Below, piece by piece: positions 28,131 through 37,118 of a stretch of 64,000 bases of DNA (within the stretch, counting starts at the first letter, position 1; the number at the start of each line of letters is the position of its first letter). The notes beneath the pieces were generated by a model, which saw nothing but the letters and a program-made list of their open reading frames with translations, searched no databases and was not told where the DNA came from. This DNA is from GCA-1730015 sp964583825. Lineage in GTDB: Bacteria > Pseudomonadota > Gammaproteobacteria > Granulosicoccales > Granulosicoccaceae. The DNA is taken from contig CAZOXM010000009.1 in NCBI GenBank assembly GCA_964583825.1, forward strand, positions 7,374-71,373, given 5' to 3'. The translations under genes were made by a program, and so were the position numbers.

Positions 28131-28166
28131 AAAAAAATGCAAAGGCCGACGAGTGTCGGCATTGCA
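28131..28166 (-). terminator. Rho-independent-type terminator on the minus strand
   Basis: Read on the minus strand, a hairpin (28138-28166; GCCGAC pairs with GTCGGC around a GAGT-position loop, extended by TGCAA with TTGCA) is followed by seven T residues (28131-28137). No minus-strand gene ends here: both neighbours are on the plus strand. It may end an antisense transcript from the kpsC start region, or block read-through. Confidence 0.5.
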
Positions 28167-28231
28167 AACAGGTTCCCCGTCTGTCGGATTGCGGTGGCTA
28201 TGTTTGCCGTGACGTCCGGGCGCAGATAAGC

Positions 28232-30292
28232 GTGTACGGTTTCACGCTGTCTTCCGGCATCGGGCGAATTCCGAATATCGCTGAATTTCTCGGTGTAAGC
28301 GCCCTTTCACGTAATCCGGCTGTGTTGCTGCGAGGTGATTGTCGCGCGGTGTATTCGTGGGGGTCCAAGCCTTACAGCCGCTGGTCACAGCGCATTGCCG
28401 AACACTATGCGCTACCGCATATCCGGCTTGAGGACGGCTTTATCTGTTCCTTTGGTCATTCCTCACGCGCTACCAAGTATTCCATTGTCGTCGACGATGT
28501 GGGTATCTACTACGATGCCACCGCGCCATCGGGGCTTGAGAATATCCTGAATGATAAAGATGAACGATCCGCACTGTTAACCGACGCCGCTTATCTTGAA
28601 CGTGCCGACGATTTGTTACAGCAAATTGTCAGCGGCAACTTCAGTAAGTACAACCATCTGTCGACTGCCGGTGGCGATGTTCCCGATGGTGCCGTGCTGG
28701 TGATTGATCAGACGGTCGGTGATCAGTCGGTGCATTACGGTGGCATGGATCAACAGCGTTTCGAGGAAATGCTGATGGATGCGGTTGAGAATCATTCGGC
28801 TGATAAAGTGGTCGTCAAAGTGCATCCGGATGTGCTGGCCGGAAAAAAAACGGGCTACCTGACTGCACTGGCGAACCGTCTGAAGCTCAACATCCTGCAT
28901 ACGGACCTTACCTGCGAGCAGCTGGCGGCTTGTCGTGCCGTATACACGGGTACCTCACTGATGGGTATGGAAGCGATGCTGCGCGGTGTGAGTGTCGAGT
29001 GTTATGGTCAGCCGTTTTATGCAGGCTGGGGCCTGACCAGTGATCAGTCAAAAAATTCGCGGCGCATCCGACAGCGGTCGCTGACGGAGCTTTTTGCCGC
29101 TGCCTATCTGCTGTATCCCACCTATGTCGACCCGATCACCGGGGAGCGGGCGGAGCTCGAAAGCACGCTTGAGCATCTGCAGGTGCAAATGGAGCAGCGC
29201 AGCAGAATCGGTCGTCAGTACACCTGTGTCGGTATCACGCCCTGGAAACGGCGTTATCTCGATCGCTATCTACAGCGATCTGACTTCACCCACCGGCATG
29301 TGTCGATCTCCGAGCTGCTGAAGGCGGACGATGTTTCACCGGCGTCTGAACAGAAGTGGCTGCTGTGGGGAAAAAAGAGTGCAGATTCAGCACTTGAGAC
29401 AAAACTCCGCGACCAGCCGGTGGCAAGGATGGAAGACGGTTTTCTGCGCTCTGTCGGGCTCGGCAGCAACTTTACCGCGCCGCGATCACTGGTGATAGAT
29501 GATCTGGGTATTTACTTTGATGCCACACAGCCGTCGCGGCTTGAGTATTTGCTGCAGCACTACACCTGTACGCCATCGCAACTGACGCGGGCGTCGAATT
29601 TGATAGCGTCCCTGCTGGAAAATCGCATCAGCAAATACGACATTGCGGCAAATGATGAAGGAGAGGGGACGGCATTCTATGATCAGGCATCGGTTTTACT
29701 GGTAGTCGGCCAGGTTGATGGAGACGCGTCGCTGCGCTACGGCACGGACGAGGTGACCGGTAACCTCCAGCTGTTGAGAGCCGTCAGAGCTGCCAATCCC
29801 GAGGCAACAATCGTGTACAAGCCACACCCGGATGTGGTCAGCGGGAATCGAAGCGATGGAATTGATAACAAGAGTGAACTTTTGTCGCTTTGCGACAGGG
29901 TGGAAACAGAGCTGTCGATCCATATTGTGATGTGCCTGTGTGAGGAAATACACACTATGACCTCGCTGGCGGGTATGGAAGCACTACTTCTGGGCAAAAA
30001 GGTCGTTACATATGGTATGCCCTTTTACGCCGGCTGGGGCCTGACAACGGATCGATGTCAGTTTGCCCGGCGTAGCAAAAAGCTTGCTTTACAAGAGCTT
30101 GTTTATATCAGTTATATCGAATATCCGTCTTATCTCGATATTGAGTCGGGAGAGTTCACCAGCGTTGAGAAAACGATCGCGGCGCTGCTGAAAGAACGGA
30201 ACGGCACCGCGAGTTCACTGACAGCCGGCGGGTTTGGAAAATACGTGAACATGGTTCGCAATATCAAGAAAGGTCTGACATATGCCGCGTAA
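28232..30292 (+). CDS. kpsC: Capsule beta-Kdo linker transferase KpsC
   Basis: A 686-residue protein made of two homologous halves, as in KpsC. Each has an (I/A)R(L/M)EDGF motif (IRLEDGFICS near 67 and ARMEDGFLRS near 395), a later KVHPDV or KPHPDV motif and a YAGWGLT motif (near 265 and 590). KpsC and KpsS build the poly-beta-Kdo linker on lysophosphatidylglycerol that anchors ABC-dependent capsules. The GTG start at 28232 agrees with the family N-terminus (GIGRIPNI). It overlaps kpsS by 11 bp. Confidence 0.94.
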   Translation: MYGFTLSSGIGRIPNIAEFLGVSALSRNPAVLLRGDCRAVYSWGSKPYSRWSQRIAEHYALPHIRLEDGFICSFGHSSRATKYSIVVDDVGIYYDATAPSGLENILNDKDERSALLTDAAYLERADDLLQQIVSGNFSKYNHLSTAGGDVPDGAVLVIDQTVGDQSVHYGGMDQQRFEEMLMDAVENHSADKVVVKVHPDVLAGKKTGYLTALANRLKLNILHTDLTCEQLAACRAVYTGTSLMGMEAMLRGVSVECYGQPFYAGWGLTSDQSKNSRRIRQRSLTELFAAAYLLYPTYVDPITGERAELESTLEHLQVQMEQRSRIGRQYTCVGITPWKRRYLDRYLQRSDFTHRHVSISELLKADDVSPASEQKWLLWGKKSADSALETKLRDQPVARMEDGFLRSVGLGSNFTAPRSLVIDDLGIYFDATQPSRLEYLLQHYTCTPSQLTRASNLIASLLENRISKYDIAANDEGEGTAFYDQASVLLVVGQVDGDASLRYGTDEVTGNLQLLRAVRAANPEATIVYKPHPDVVSGNRSDGIDNKSELLSLCDRVETELSIHIVMCLCEEIHTMTSLAGMEALLLGKKVVTYGMPFYAGWGLTTDRCQFARRSKKLALQELVYISYIEYPSYLDIESGEFTSVEKTIAALLKERNGTASSLTAGGFGKYVNMVRNIKKGLTYAA

Positions 30293-31595
30293 CGTGCTGC
30301 TACTACAGGGACCCGTAGGGCCTTTTTTTCGCAAATTTGCTATTCAGCTTGAACAGAACGGACACAACGTATTAAAAGTCAATCTGAATGGCGGCGATTA
30401 TTGCTTCTATCAGCGTGGCAATTACATTAATTATCGCAACACCCCGGCCCTGTGGCCCTTCTGGATCGAATCGATTATCGTTCAGCGCGAAATCGAACGT
30501 ATCTACCTGTTTGGCGACTGCCGGCGGTACCATCGTCAGGCGATTGCAGTAGCGGAACGCCTGGGCGTGGAGGTGTTTGTTTTTGAAGAGGGTTACGTCA
30601 GGCCGAACTACACGACGCTTGAACGCGGCGGGGTAAACGGTTACTCGGCAGCGTTCGACAAAGAAAAATATGTGCAGGCACTCGACAGCGTATCCGGTGA
30701 GGAATCGGACAACGTGACATCCGCGCCGGTACGCAGTGTGTTTGTCAGCGCGGCTTTCAGTGCGATGAAGTATTACCTCGCCAGTGCGGCAATGAGAAGA
30801 GTCTTTCCGGCCTATGAGCACCACCGCTCGCTGAAGGTGATACCCGAAGGCCTGTGCTGGATTCGATCTGGCATGCGAAAGCTGATTTGTAATGTCACCG
30901 AGCGTCGCATCGGATCAAAGCTGAGCAGCGGCGAAGTACCATACTTTCTGGTGCCGCTGCAGGTACACAACGACACGCAGGTGACGCAGCACTCGGACTT
31001 CGGGTCGGTTGAGTCGTTTATTGAACGTGTCATCGTATCGTTTGCCGCAGCGTCTGAAAATACTCATCTGGTGTTTAAGCATCACCCCTATGACCGGGGC
31101 TATAAGTGCTACAAAAAACACATTCAGCGACTCGCGCGTCAGCACAATATTGAAAAACAGGTTATCTATGTGCACGATGTGGATTTGCCCGCGCTGCTCC
31201 GCAATGCAAGCGGATCTGTGTTGATCAACAGTACGGTCGGAATCTCTTCGCTGTACCATCAAACGCCGGTAATGGCGATGGGTAACGCGATTTACGATCT
31301 GCCCGGTTTAACTTACCAGGGCAAACTGGAGGCTTTCTGGCAGAATCCGGGTGAGGTTGATAAAACGCTTTTTCACAAATTCCGCAACCACTTGATCAAC
31401 ACCACCCAGATCAATGGCAGCGTATACACTGAAGTCGAAGGTGATTGTGGTGCGTCGGGTATGGTCTGGTCGGATGATATGTTCAGAACTCATATTCAGG
31501 CAACGCACCACAATGTAATTGATCTTGAGGAGCGCAGATCCACCGAGCAGCCGGCAGTTGAAGCAGAAGCCCCGAATAAGCTCGCAGTGCAGTAG
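30282..31595 (+). CDS. kpsS: Capsule Kdo linker transferase KpsS
   Basis: A 437-residue protein that starts NVLLLQGPVGPFFRKFAIQL and contains VFVFEEGYVRPNYTTLERGG and LVFKHHPYDRGYKCYKKHI, all characteristic of KpsS/LipB. It adds the first Kdo to the lipid before KpsC extends the linker. It overlaps the 3' end of kpsC. The last 40 residues are acidic and probably disordered. It is the last gene of the capsule locus on this strand. Confidence 0.93.
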   Translation: MPRNVLLLQGPVGPFFRKFAIQLEQNGHNVLKVNLNGGDYCFYQRGNYINYRNTPALWPFWIESIIVQREIERIYLFGDCRRYHRQAIAVAERLGVEVFVFEEGYVRPNYTTLERGGVNGYSAAFDKEKYVQALDSVSGEESDNVTSAPVRSVFVSAAFSAMKYYLASAAMRRVFPAYEHHRSLKVIPEGLCWIRSGMRKLICNVTERRIGSKLSSGEVPYFLVPLQVHNDTQVTQHSDFGSVESFIERVIVSFAAASENTHLVFKHHPYDRGYKCYKKHIQRLARQHNIEKQVIYVHDVDLPALLRNASGSVLINSTVGISSLYHQTPVMAMGNAIYDLPGLTYQGKLEAFWQNPGEVDKTLFHKFRNHLINTTQINGSVYTEVEGDCGASGMVWSDDMFRTHIQATHHNVIDLEERRSTEQPAVEAEAPNKLAVQ

Positions 31596-31913
31596 CCGTT
31601 AGGCTGAATAATTCACAGTGCAAATGTCTGTTTCCATAGGTCTACAACGCCTTTCGGAACCATTTTATCTTGCGCAGTGTGGCTATTCACCATCAGTCGA
31701 AAATAGGGGGCTTCATATTTCGCCTGATCAAGCTCGGCGCGTGGCGGGCTACGCTTCTCATTCGATCAAGCGACCTGTTTGCCCTGTTGCTGCTGAATGT
31801 CGAATCATCATGAATAATGCAGGTTGTTCTTACGCGACGAAAATAAAGGCATATTCAGGCGCAATCCAGTGCGCTCGCAGTAGCGGAGGTTCTGCCGCGC
31901 AGACTCCTAGCGG
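31596..31913. other. Convergent intergenic region
   Basis: This 318-bp gap lies between the 3' ends of kpsS and the GspE-like gene. A plus-strand open frame (31618-31968) runs across it into the GspE-like gene but has no recognisable content and no ribosome site. I see no clear terminator hairpin. It marks the right edge of the capsule locus. Confidence 0.4.
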
Positions 31914-33089
31914 TCAGCCGCTGGCCGCCAGTTTAAATTCAATCATACCGGCACTGATCAGTGCCTGATGCTGTTGCTTGATTGTTAACACCTTGTTGTT
32001 GCCGGCCAATGCCGATTGCAGCTGGTCGTGCGCCCGGGCTTCGATGCGCTGTCGCAACAGGTCGTTGTTTTCATACGGTGCAATCAGGGTTTTCGCTTCG
32101 CTGAACCCGGTGTATTCGCAGGTACTGCAGCCATTGGCGTAGTTCAGCGTACTGTTTGCATCGATACCATTCTCTTTGAGCAAGCGGGCTTCGAGTTGGC
32201 CGGGTTGTTGGGCCAGCGCGCAGTGGGGGCAAATCAGCCAGACCCGGTCGATCTCCACCAGGGTGCTGATATTGGTGGCCAGCTGGCGTTCGCTATGGGA
32301 CAGATCAGACAGTTGCCGGATTGCGTCCGGCAGACTGTGTGCCTGAACGAACAGGCAGGCCCGTTGATAGCGTGAGACGAGGCCGTTCAACAGTTCGCTG
32401 TTGCGCGTCTGCTGCCAGTCGATGAATACATGCGATGTGTCGTCGGGTACGACATAGAGCCCGCCGGAGACTACCTGATTAATCCGTGAGATCGTTTTTC
32501 TTGGTGCGGACTCAAACGAGACCACCTTTTCATCGAGCGCGGTCAGTTCTCCGAGCAGTGCGTAGTACAAGTCGCATAACAGTTCTGACGATCTGCCACT
32601 GATAATCATCAATCCGCCATCTTTTCGATGCAATTGCTGTCGCAGCACCATGAGAGCGTTTGGATCAAGCGTAGTCTGCTCCAGTGATTCGGGAATATTG
32701 CGCTGGTGATGCAGACGGATGATAAGCACCTGGCCGCGCAGTGCCTCGTACCAGCTGCATTCGATCTGGCATTCCACCTGTCCGATCGAAATGTGTGACA
32801 CCAGACCAGTGTCGGTTACGGTCGCGGTCGGCAGGGATTGCTGCAGATACTGGATAAGATCACTGGCGAAAGTCGCCGAGTCGAGCTTTTGCTCCGACAA
32901 CAAACCGTGGGCGCGCGTTCGAATGCGACAGAAGCCGTCCTCCTGTTCGACATGGATCACACGGACCTGGCGGTGCAGGGAATCATCGAGAAACTGCGAC
33001 CACAGCCTGGCGCAGTCGAGGCCCACCGCGTTGTCGCCACGGTTCTCCGGTTCGATTTTTCTGGTGTCGCGCTGGACAGAATGGCGCAT
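31914..33089 (-). CDS. Degenerate GspE/PilB-type secretion ATPase homologue
   Basis: A 391-residue protein with the overall plan of the GspE/PilB ATPase core: an N2-like domain (LIRLHHQRNIPESLEQTTLD), then the expected P-loop position (GGLMIISGRSSELLCDLYYA, about 155-175), then a four-Cys zinc module (CPHC ... CSTCEYTGF) and a C-terminal helical part. The P-loop reads SGRSSELL instead of GxxxxGK(S/T): Gly-Lys is lost. The Walker B region is HVFIDWQQTRNSEL instead of the usual GE(I/L)RD. It is therefore unlikely to hydrolyse ATP and may be a structural partner. Short spacing (79 bp) separates it from the fumarase gene upstream. Confidence 0.7.
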   Translation of the reverse strand: MRHSVQRDTRKIEPENRGDNAVGLDCARLWSQFLDDSLHRQVRVIHVEQEDGFCRIRTRAHGLLSEQKLDSATFASDLIQYLQQSLPTATVTDTGLVSHISIGQVECQIECSWYEALRGQVLIIRLHHQRNIPESLEQTTLDPNALMVLRQQLHRKDGGLMIISGRSSELLCDLYYALLGELTALDEKVVSFESAPRKTISRINQVVSGGLYVVPDDTSHVFIDWQQTRNSELLNGLVSRYQRACLFVQAHSLPDAIRQLSDLSHSERQLATNISTLVEIDRVWLICPHCALAQQPGQLEARLLKENGIDANSTLNYANGCSTCEYTGFSEAKTLIAPYENNDLLRQRIEARAHDQLQSALAGNNKVLTIKQQHQALISAGMIEFKLAASG

Positions 33090-33168
33090 AGGTTACTGCC
33101 GCTGGTTGAACACCTCTATAGCGGCAGTTTTATCCGGCCTCTTTGAAAAATGCGTAGGCGTGTGCGAA

Positions 33169-34695
33169 TTATCTGAAATACACCGGCTGTGCCTCGCCGC
33201 TGGCGATTTTCTGTCGCCAGATTGCAGGTCCGGTCTGGTGGACGGCCTCACCGGTACTGTCGACGGCGACGGTGACCGGCATATCTTTCACGATGAACTC
33301 ATGGATAGCTTCCATACCCAGATCCTCAAACGCAATTATCCTGGCTGAGGTAATCGCCCGGGAAACCAGATAAGCCGCACCGCCCACGGCCATCAGATAG
33401 ACCGATTGATGTTTTTTTATCGCGTCAATGCCGGCGGGTCCGCGCTCTGCCTTACCTACCATGCCGAGCAGGCCGGTTTCGGCGAGCATCATCTCGGTAA
33501 ATTTATCCATTCGTGTAGAGGTGGTCGGCCCGGCCGGACCGACGGCTTCATCGCGCACTGCATCAACCGGCCCCACGTAGTAAATCAGCTTGCCGGTGAG
33601 GTCGACCGGAAGTGGCTCGCCTTTGTCCAGCAGTTCCTTGATTCGCTTGTGTGCGGCATCTCGTCCGGTGAGTAAGGTGCCCGATAACAACAGGGTTTCA
33701 CCCGGTTTAAAGGTTTGCACCTGTTCCGCAGTCAGGGTGTCGAGGTCGACGGACCGGGCGCTCGGTCCGATATCCCAGGTGATTTGCGGCCAGTCGTCGA
33801 GTGACGGGGGCGTTTGCAGACCCGGACCACTGCCGTCGAGGACGAAGTGTGCGTGGCGGGTAGCGGCGCAGTTGGGAATCATCGTCACCGGCAGCGAGGC
33901 GGCGTGGGTCGGGTAGTCGGCGATCTTTACATCGAGCACGGTAGTCAGACCACCCAGCCCCTGCGCACCAATGCCGAGGGCGTTGACCTGTTCAAAGATC
34001 TCCAGTCGCAGTTCCTCGATGCGACTGGCCGGTCCGCGCGCCTGTAGTTCATGGATATCGATCGGGTCCATCAGTACCTGCTTTGCCAGCACCGCTGACT
34101 TCTCCGAGGTGCCGCCAATGCCGATCCCCAGCATCCCCGGCGGACACCAGCCGGCACCCATGGTCGGTACCGTATTGACTACCCAGTCGACGATGCTGTC
34201 ACTCGGGTTCAGCATCACCATTTTTGATTTGTTTTCCGAACCGCCGCCTTTGGCGGCGATATCGACCTCCACCTTGTCACCGGCAACAATGTCGATATGA
34301 ATCACGGCAGGGGTATTGTCGCGAGTATTTTTTCGCGCGCCGGCCGGGTCGTCCAGAATAGAAGCTCGCAGTGTGTTGTCCGGGTGCAGATACGCGCGGC
34401 GAACCCCTTCGTTGATCATGTCGGTCGGAGTCATTGATCCCTCCCACCGCACATCCATGCCCACTTTGACAAAGACGGTGACAATACCAGTGTCCTGGCA
34501 GATCGGGCGGTGGCCTTCGGCGCAGAGTCGGCTGTTGATGAGTATTTGTGCCATGGCGTCTTTGGCCGGCTTGGCTTCTTCGCGCAGGTAGGCCTCGTGC
34601 ACCGCGTCGATAAAATCTTTCGGGTGGTAGTAGGAGATGAACTGCAAGGCGTCGGCGACGCTGTCGATCAAGTGATCCTGATGTATGGTGGTCAT
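33169..34695 (-). CDS. Class I fumarate hydratase (iron-sulfur dependent)
   Basis: A 508-residue two-domain protein. The N-terminal catalytic domain contains the cluster-ligand context RPICQDTGI and later NCAATRHAHF, with GWCPPGMLGIGIGGTSEKSA between them; the C-terminal beta domain begins near GETLLLSGTLLTGRDAAHKR and includes YYVGPVDA and GPAGPTTSTRMDKFT. It converts fumarate to malate in the TCA cycle using an oxygen-sensitive 4Fe-4S cluster. It resembles FumA/FumB of E. coli, slightly shorter. The gene is divergent from trpE. Confidence 0.94.
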   Translation of the reverse strand: MTTIHQDHLIDSVADALQFISYYHPKDFIDAVHEAYLREEAKPAKDAMAQILINSRLCAEGHRPICQDTGIVTVFVKVGMDVRWEGSMTPTDMINEGVRRAYLHPDNTLRASILDDPAGARKNTRDNTPAVIHIDIVAGDKVEVDIAAKGGGSENKSKMVMLNPSDSIVDWVVNTVPTMGAGWCPPGMLGIGIGGTSEKSAVLAKQVLMDPIDIHELQARGPASRIEELRLEIFEQVNALGIGAQGLGGLTTVLDVKIADYPTHAASLPVTMIPNCAATRHAHFVLDGSGPGLQTPPSLDDWPQITWDIGPSARSVDLDTLTAEQVQTFKPGETLLLSGTLLTGRDAAHKRIKELLDKGEPLPVDLTGKLIYYVGPVDAVRDEAVGPAGPTTSTRMDKFTEMMLAETGLLGMVGKAERGPAGIDAIKKHQSVYLMAVGGAAYLVSRAITSARIIAFEDLGMEAIHEFIVKDMPVTVAVDSTGEAVHQTGPAIWRQKIASGEAQPVYFR

Positions 34696-34989
34696 AACAA
34701 ACCTGCGCGTGGGGTAACAGTGGCTAATATAGCGCGTGTGGAGATGAATGCCATCTCTGGCTGGTGCGGGGCAGCGTGTGGTGTATCGAGGTTCGCGGCC
34801 GGGGTGCTTGACTGCCCCAGGCGGTTGTGGATTAATGGCCGCGACGTTAAGTGCAAATTACAGGCAACCCTGACATGGGCTCGAGTACCGACAATCAGCG
34901 TTCCGTGCCGTGGCGATGGCGAAGCAAAAACGCCATCCGCCCGCAATGCTGTTTTGTACCCGCTCAACTGTCCTGCTCAGAGTTCCGAC

Positions 34990-36528
34990 ATGAAAACCAG
35001 CCAAGGTTCCAACCCACCAAGCACAACCTCACCAACACCTGACAGTTCCGGGGCTGTGGTTCCCCGCTCCGTGCTGACCCGGGAGATACTCGCAGATCTC
35101 GATACCCCGGTTTCTACCTACCTCAAAGTCGCCAATCAAACGAACACCTACTTGTTTGAATCCGTCACCGGCGGAGACAAGTGGGGGCGGTACTCAATCA
35201 TCGGACTGCCATGTCGCGAGTCTGTATGCGTACACGGCAGACGGGTCAGCCGCCTGATCGATGGCGCGGTCGTGGAGGAATTGACGGTAGCGGACCCGCT
35301 GCACTGGATCGAACAGTTTCACGCGCAGTTTTTTCACAATGACTATGAAGGTCTGCCTCGTTTTGTCGGTGGGCTGGTCGGCTACTTCGGCTATGAAACG
35401 ATTGCCTATATTGAACAGAAACTTGGCGGAGTGGATAAACCTGACCCGCTGGGTACGCCGGACATTACGCTGCTTGTGTCGAACGAAGTCATCGTATTCG
35501 ACAATTTGCTGGGCAAACTTCAAATTGTTATTCACGTCGAACGTGGTAGTGAATCGCAGGGGCATGCACGACTGGACGAGATAGAAAAGGCGCTTCGTGC
35601 TCCACGGCCTGACTCACCACCGCACACCGCACGCGAGCTGGATGCAGCAGCGTTTACCTCTTCCTTTGGACAAAACGCTTTTATTGCAGGGGTTGAGACG
35701 ATTCGTGACTACATCACCGCGGGTGACTGTATGCAGGTGGTGCTGGCACAAAGGCTCAGTGCGCCTTTCAGCGCAGATGCACTCAACCTTTACCGTGCTC
35801 TGCGTCTGATGAATCCCTCTCCTTATATGTACTACCTGAATTTCGGCGACTATCAGATTGTCGGGTCGTCGCCGGAGATCCTTGTGCGACTTGAAGACAA
35901 CGAAGTCACTGTCAGGCCAATTGCCGGTACGCGGCCGCGCGGCGCAGATGAAGCGAAAGACATCGAACTTGAACAGAGTTTATTGGCAGATCCAAAAGAA
36001 CTCGCAGAGCATCTGATGCTGATCGATCTCGGTCGCAATGACGTCGGACGTATTGCGCAAATCGGTTCGGTGGAACTGACGGAGAAAATGCTGATCGAGC
36101 GCTACTCCCATGTGATGCATATTGTGTCCAATGTGCGTGGTCAGCTGAAGCCCGGTCTGAATGCCATGGATGTTATTCGCGCGACTTTTCCCGCAGGGAC
36201 CGTGAGTGGTGCACCTAAAATTCGTGCGATGGAAATTATTGATGAACTCGAGCCGATTAAGCGGGGCATCTATTCCGGCGCGGTGGGTTATCTGTCGTGG
36301 AGTGGAAACCTGGACACAGCGATCGCCATTCGCACAGCCGTCGTCAAAGATGGCGAAGTGCATGTGCAGGCCGGTGCCGGTGTGGTGTACGACTCGAATC
36401 CAGCCAGTGAATGGGATGAAACACTCAACAAGGCCAGAGCAGTGATTCAGGCGGCACGTCTTGCCGAGGCAGGGTTCGAAAGCGACGCGATCAGCGCAGT
36501 CACCTCTAACGTCAGAAGAGGTGCTTAA
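34990..36528 (+). CDS. trpE: Anthranilate synthase component I
   Basis: A 512-residue chorismate-utilising enzyme that makes anthranilate with TrpG. The N-terminal half carries the feedback region (TYLFESVTGGDKWGRYSIIG). The catalytic half has VVLAQRLSAPF, IVGSSPEILVRLEDNEVTVR, PIAGTRPRGADEAKD and the C-terminal signature GTVSGAPKIRAMEII. I start it at ATG 34990, though the frame is open far upstream, because the translation upstream is not protein-like and the length then fits the family. It precedes trpG by 2 bp. Confidence 0.95.
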   Translation: MKTSQGSNPPSTTSPTPDSSGAVVPRSVLTREILADLDTPVSTYLKVANQTNTYLFESVTGGDKWGRYSIIGLPCRESVCVHGRRVSRLIDGAVVEELTVADPLHWIEQFHAQFFHNDYEGLPRFVGGLVGYFGYETIAYIEQKLGGVDKPDPLGTPDITLLVSNEVIVFDNLLGKLQIVIHVERGSESQGHARLDEIEKALRAPRPDSPPHTARELDAAAFTSSFGQNAFIAGVETIRDYITAGDCMQVVLAQRLSAPFSADALNLYRALRLMNPSPYMYYLNFGDYQIVGSSPEILVRLEDNEVTVRPIAGTRPRGADEAKDIELEQSLLADPKELAEHLMLIDLGRNDVGRIAQIGSVELTEKMLIERYSHVMHIVSNVRGQLKPGLNAMDVIRATFPAGTVSGAPKIRAMEIIDELEPIKRGIYSGAVGYLSWSGNLDTAIAIRTAVVKDGEVHVQAGAGVVYDSNPASEWDETLNKARAVIQAARLAEAGFESDAISAVTSNVRRGA

Positions 36529-36530
36529 CT

Positions 36531-37118
36531 ATGTTAATGATGATCGATAACTACGACTCCTTTACCTACAACCTGGTGCAGTACTTTGGTGAGCTCGGTG
36601 CCGATGTCACGGTCGAGAGAAACGATTGTGTGATGGTGCAGGAGGTTGCCGAAGCCGCACTTGAGTACCTGGTGATTTCTCCGGGCCCCTGTACGCCGGA
36701 GCAGGCGGGTATTTCAGTCGATCTGATTAACTCGCTGGCCGGCCGTGTACCGATACTGGGCGTGTGCCTTGGCATGCAATGTATCGGCACCGCCTTTGGT
36801 GCCAACATCGTACGCGCTGCCGAAATCATGCACGGCAAGACTTCCGAGGTGTACCACAGCGGTCAGGGTGTATTTACCGGGCTGCCGAATCCGCTGGTGA
36901 CCACCAGGTATCATTCACTGGCTATTGAAAAATCCTCCATTCCGGACTGTCTTGAGGTGACCGCGTGGACCGGTTCACCCGATGGTGAAATAGCTGAGAT
37001 CATGGGGGTGCGCCACCGCGAACTCGCCGTTGAGGGGGTGCAGTTTCATCCAGAGTCGATACTTACCGAAAAAGGGCATGACATGCTCAACAACTTTCTC
37101 AAAGGTCGAAAGCAATGA
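36531..37118 (+). CDS. trpG: Anthranilate synthase glutamine amidotransferase subunit
   Basis: A 195-residue class I amidotransferase (MIDNYDSFTYNLVQYFGELG at the start). The catalytic Cys is in GVCLGMQCIG near residue 80, and His-Glu of the triad in VQFHPESILT near 170. It supplies ammonia to TrpE. An ATGA overlap (37115-37118) couples it to trpD. The same protein may serve PabB if no pabA exists elsewhere. Confidence 0.95.
   Translation: MLMMIDNYDSFTYNLVQYFGELGADVTVERNDCVMVQEVAEAALEYLVISPGPCTPEQAGISVDLINSLAGRVPILGVCLGMQCIGTAFGANIVRAAEIMHGKTSEVYHSGQGVFTGLPNPLVTTRYHSLAIEKSSIPDCLEVTAWTGSPDGEIAEIMGVRHRELAVEGVQFHPESILTEKGHDMLNNFLKGRKQ

Noticed and set aside
31618..31968. Plus-strand open frame after kpsS
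   Set aside because: No ribosome site, mixed composition unlike a protein, and it overlaps the 3' end of the GspE-like gene.
34740..34989. Possible trp leader peptide and attenuator before trpE
   Set aside because: A Trp-Arg-Trp and a small hairpin (ATGGCG with CGCCAT) occur near 34911-34943, but the frame runs on into trpE without a short stop, and no T-tract follows the hairpin.
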